This document shows positions 5,424 through 6,900 of a stretch of 6,900 nucleotides of DNA, one piece after another. The DNA comes from Paucidesulfovibrio sp050251775 (GTDB lineage Bacteria; Desulfobacterota; Desulfovibrionia; Desulfovibrionales; Desulfovibrionaceae). A program made the translations under genes and the position numbers. How positions within the stretch are numbered: the stretch's first letter is position 1; each line of letters begins with the position of its first letter. The stretch covers positions 1-6,900 of the forward strand of contig JBFWMD010000124.1 in the NCBI GenBank assembly GCA_050251775.1, in the 5' to 3' direction. Below the pieces are notes generated by a model. That model was not told the origin of the DNA and did not search any database. It was given only the letters and a program-made list of their open reading frames with translations.

Positions 5424-5441
5424 GGTAAAAAAAACTTTACC
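5424..5441. repeat. Inverted repeat GGTAAA-N6-TTTACC upstream of porin promoter
   Basis: GGTAAA (5424-5429) and TTTACC (5436-5441) are separated by six bases, five of them A. It lies in an A-rich stretch about 28 bases upstream of the porin -35 box. The site could be an operator or an UP-element-like region; the A-tract spacer may simply be curved promoter DNA. Confidence 0.4.
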
Positions 5442-5468
5442 CTTGTCAAAAAAATGTTCGAAAATCCC

Positions 5469-5497
5469 TTGCAAAGCATTTTCGGCATCTGTATAAG
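5469..5497 (+). promoter_or_regulatory. Sigma70-type promoter of the porin gene
   Basis: TTGCAA (5469-5474) and TATAAG (5492-5497) have a 17-base spacer; each matches consensus at five or four of six positions. Several A-tracts upstream (5411-5417, 5427-5434, 5448-5454) could act as an UP element. Transcription would start near 5504, giving a leader of about 57 bases, consistent with a highly expressed porin. Confidence 0.65.
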
Positions 5498-5560
5498 GGC
5501 CGTGAAGGATAGGATCGTCTCGGTGAGATTGCATTACTGCAAAAGAAGGAAGGAAAGATT

Positions 5561-6900
5561 ATGAAACGTATCGTGGTTCTGGCGACTATGCTCGCCATGG
5601 TCCTCGGCTTCGCCTCCATGGCCGCTGCCGCCGACCTGACCGCCACCGGTTCCTGGAAGATCGTCGGCCAGTGGGTCGATAACGAAGACTTCGACAAGTC
5701 CTCCGCCGAAAGCGATTTCGACGTTCGTCAGCGCTTGCGCACCCAGTTCAACTTCACTGCCAATGAGAACCTGATGGGTGCTCTGCAGATCGAAGTTGGC
5801 TCTGGCCAGTGGGGTAACCGCGCTTTTGGTTTCGATGCTGACCAGACTGTCATCGAAGTCAAGTCCGCTTACATCAACTTCGTGTGGCCCAACACCGACG
5901 TGTCCATCACCGCCGGTCTGATGCCGCTGGCTCTGCCTGCTGGCCCCGCCGGCAGCATGGTCCTGGACGACGACGTGGCCGCTCTGGTTGTGAGCGCCCC
6001 GATCACCGACAACGTCAGCCTGCTGGCTGGTTGGGCTCGTCCTTACGCTTCCCACATTGACGGCAACTCCGAAGACACCTTCATGGACGTGAGCTTCCTG
6101 GCCGTGCCTGTGGCTCTGGACGGCGTGTCCTTCACCCCGTACGCCGCGTACGTGAAGACCGGTTCCGAGTTCCTGGCTGGTGCCCTCACTGCTGGCGTCA
6201 ACCCCTTCGGCATGAACCGCACCACCAATGGCTGGGTCTCCAACGGTTACTGGGGCCTGTTCACGCAGAACGCTTCTACCCTTGACATCGACGACAACGA
6301 CACCGGCTTTGACATCTGGTACGGCGGCCTGACCTTCGACATGACCCTGTTCGATCCGATCACCATCGGCGCCAGCTTCGTGTATGGCTCCCTGGACGCC
6401 GGTGCCGACAACCTGGACCGTTCCGGTTGGTTGGCTGACCTGGCCGTGACCTACACCGGTCTGGACTTCGTGACCCCCGAACTGTTCTTCACCTACTCTT
6501 CCGGTGAAGACGGCAACGCTTCCAAGGGTGACGGCGGCTCCGAGCGCCTGCCCACCCTCGGTGGCGACTACGGCTTCGGCAACTACATGTACAACTCCGG
6601 CGGCATGGCCATCGACAACGGCCTGCAGTCCGTTGGCAACATGGTTGGTTACTGGGCCCTCGGTCTGACCTTGAAGGACATCTCCTTCCTGGAAGGCCTG
6701 ACCCACAGCCTGACCATCATGTACGCTGAAGGCACCAACGACAAGTCCATCGGTGACATGTACGGTCGCAATGACGAAGTCGTTGCTGGCGCTGCTGCCC
6801 AGTCCGCTCTGCTCGCCGCCACCAATGGTAACTCCGTGTACGGTGCTACCCTGACCGAAGAAGACTCCATTTGGGAGATCTCCCTGGTCAACCAGTACAA
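5561..6900 (+). CDS. Outer-membrane homotrimeric porin, Desulfovibrio type (C-terminus beyond window)
   Basis: An outer-membrane beta-barrel channel for small hydrophilic solutes. 446 complete codons are visible with no stop; the last strands lie outside the window. Residues 1-24 are a clear Sec signal peptide (MKRIVVLATMLAMVLGFASM followed by AAAA) with probable cleavage before D25. The mature part alternates short hydrophobic-aromatic strands with acidic Gly/Asn/Asp loops, for example VIEVKSAYINFVW, SITAGLMPLALP, FDIWYGGLTFDMTLF and YWALGLTLKDISF. Near the N-terminus, FDVRQRLRTQFNF is the kind of strand seen in this porin family. AAGGAAGGAAAG (5546-5557) just before ATG 5561 is a strong ribosome binding site. 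Codon choice is extremely restricted (CTG, GGC/GGT, GCT/GCC, TCC, AAC, GAC), unlike neighbouring genes, implying very high expression. uvrC is transcribed away from it. The family assignment is from recalled similarity; the specific channel selectivity is unknown. Confidence 0.9.
   Translation, partial: MKRIVVLATMLAMVLGFASMAAAADLTATGSWKIVGQWVDNEDFDKSSAESDFDVRQRLRTQFNFTANENLMGALQIEVGSGQWGNRAFGFDADQTVIEVKSAYINFVWPNTDVSITAGLMPLALPAGPAGSMVLDDDVAALVVSAPITDNVSLLAGWARPYASHIDGNSEDTFMDVSFLAVPVALDGVSFTPYAAYVKTGSEFLAGALTAGVNPFGMNRTTNGWVSNGYWGLFTQNASTLDIDDNDTGFDIWYGGLTFDMTLFDPITIGASFVYGSLDAGADNLDRSGWLADLAVTYTGLDFVTPELFFTYSSGEDGNASKGDGGSERLPTLGGDYGFGNYMYNSGGMAIDNGLQSVGNMVGYWALGLTLKDISFLEGLTHSLTIMYAEGTNDKSIGDMYGRNDEVVAGAAAQSALLAATNGNSVYGATLTEEDSIWEISLVNQY

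Noticed and set aside
5534..6706. Reverse-strand open frame of 390 codons across the porin gene
   Set aside because: It is antisense to the porin and its Gly/Val/His-rich composition is what the porin's restricted codons give when read backwards.

Overview
The right two thirds of the window looks like the chromosome of a GC-rich sulfate reducer of the Desulfovibrio group. The strongest clue is the last gene, a strongly codon-biased porin of the Desulfovibrio outer-membrane homotrimeric porin type, lying upstream of a divergent uvrC. The assignment rests on recognition of protein families by eye; no database search was possible.

Layout. (1) Bases 1-781 carry a leftward cluster of accessory genes: an AT-rich partial ORF of unknown function, a small phage-type helix-turn-helix protein, and a decayed small membrane protein gene whose reading frame changes midway. 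This looks like the worn end of a prophage or island. (2) Bases about 797-1652 carry a rightward toxin-antitoxin module: hicA (mRNA interferase), hicB (antitoxin with a ribbon-helix-helix domain), and a short orphan ORF that resembles the N-terminal part of a BrnA-type antitoxin. A perfect 8-bp palindrome overlaps the probable hicA start and fills the spacer of a promoter-like sequence. (3) Bases 1858-2018 hold a complete leftward tRNA-Arg(CCG) gene with encoded CCA, its promoter and an eroded terminator hairpin. The tRNA 3' end faces the accessory segment, the usual geometry of a tRNA used as an integration site. (4) Bases 2098-3371 are a rightward two-gene unit: ubiX (flavin prenyltransferase) and a UPF0173-type metallo-beta-lactamase-fold hydrolase. 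(5) A bidirectional terminator separates this from the leftward uvrC (3460-5283). (6) A roughly 277-bp AT-rich divergent region with two inverted repeats and a good sigma70-type promoter precedes the rightward porin, which runs off the right edge.

The genes on the right are housekeeping functions (prenylated-flavin synthesis, nucleotide excision repair, outer-membrane permeability) and do not form one pathway. The left third is a tRNA-flanked accessory patch in which the HicAB addiction module is the only clearly intact system. I see no convincing new multi-gene system. The most useful leads are the hicAB operator/start arrangement, the fused phage remnant, the probable leaderless ubiX transcript and the regulatory repeats between uvrC and the porin gene.
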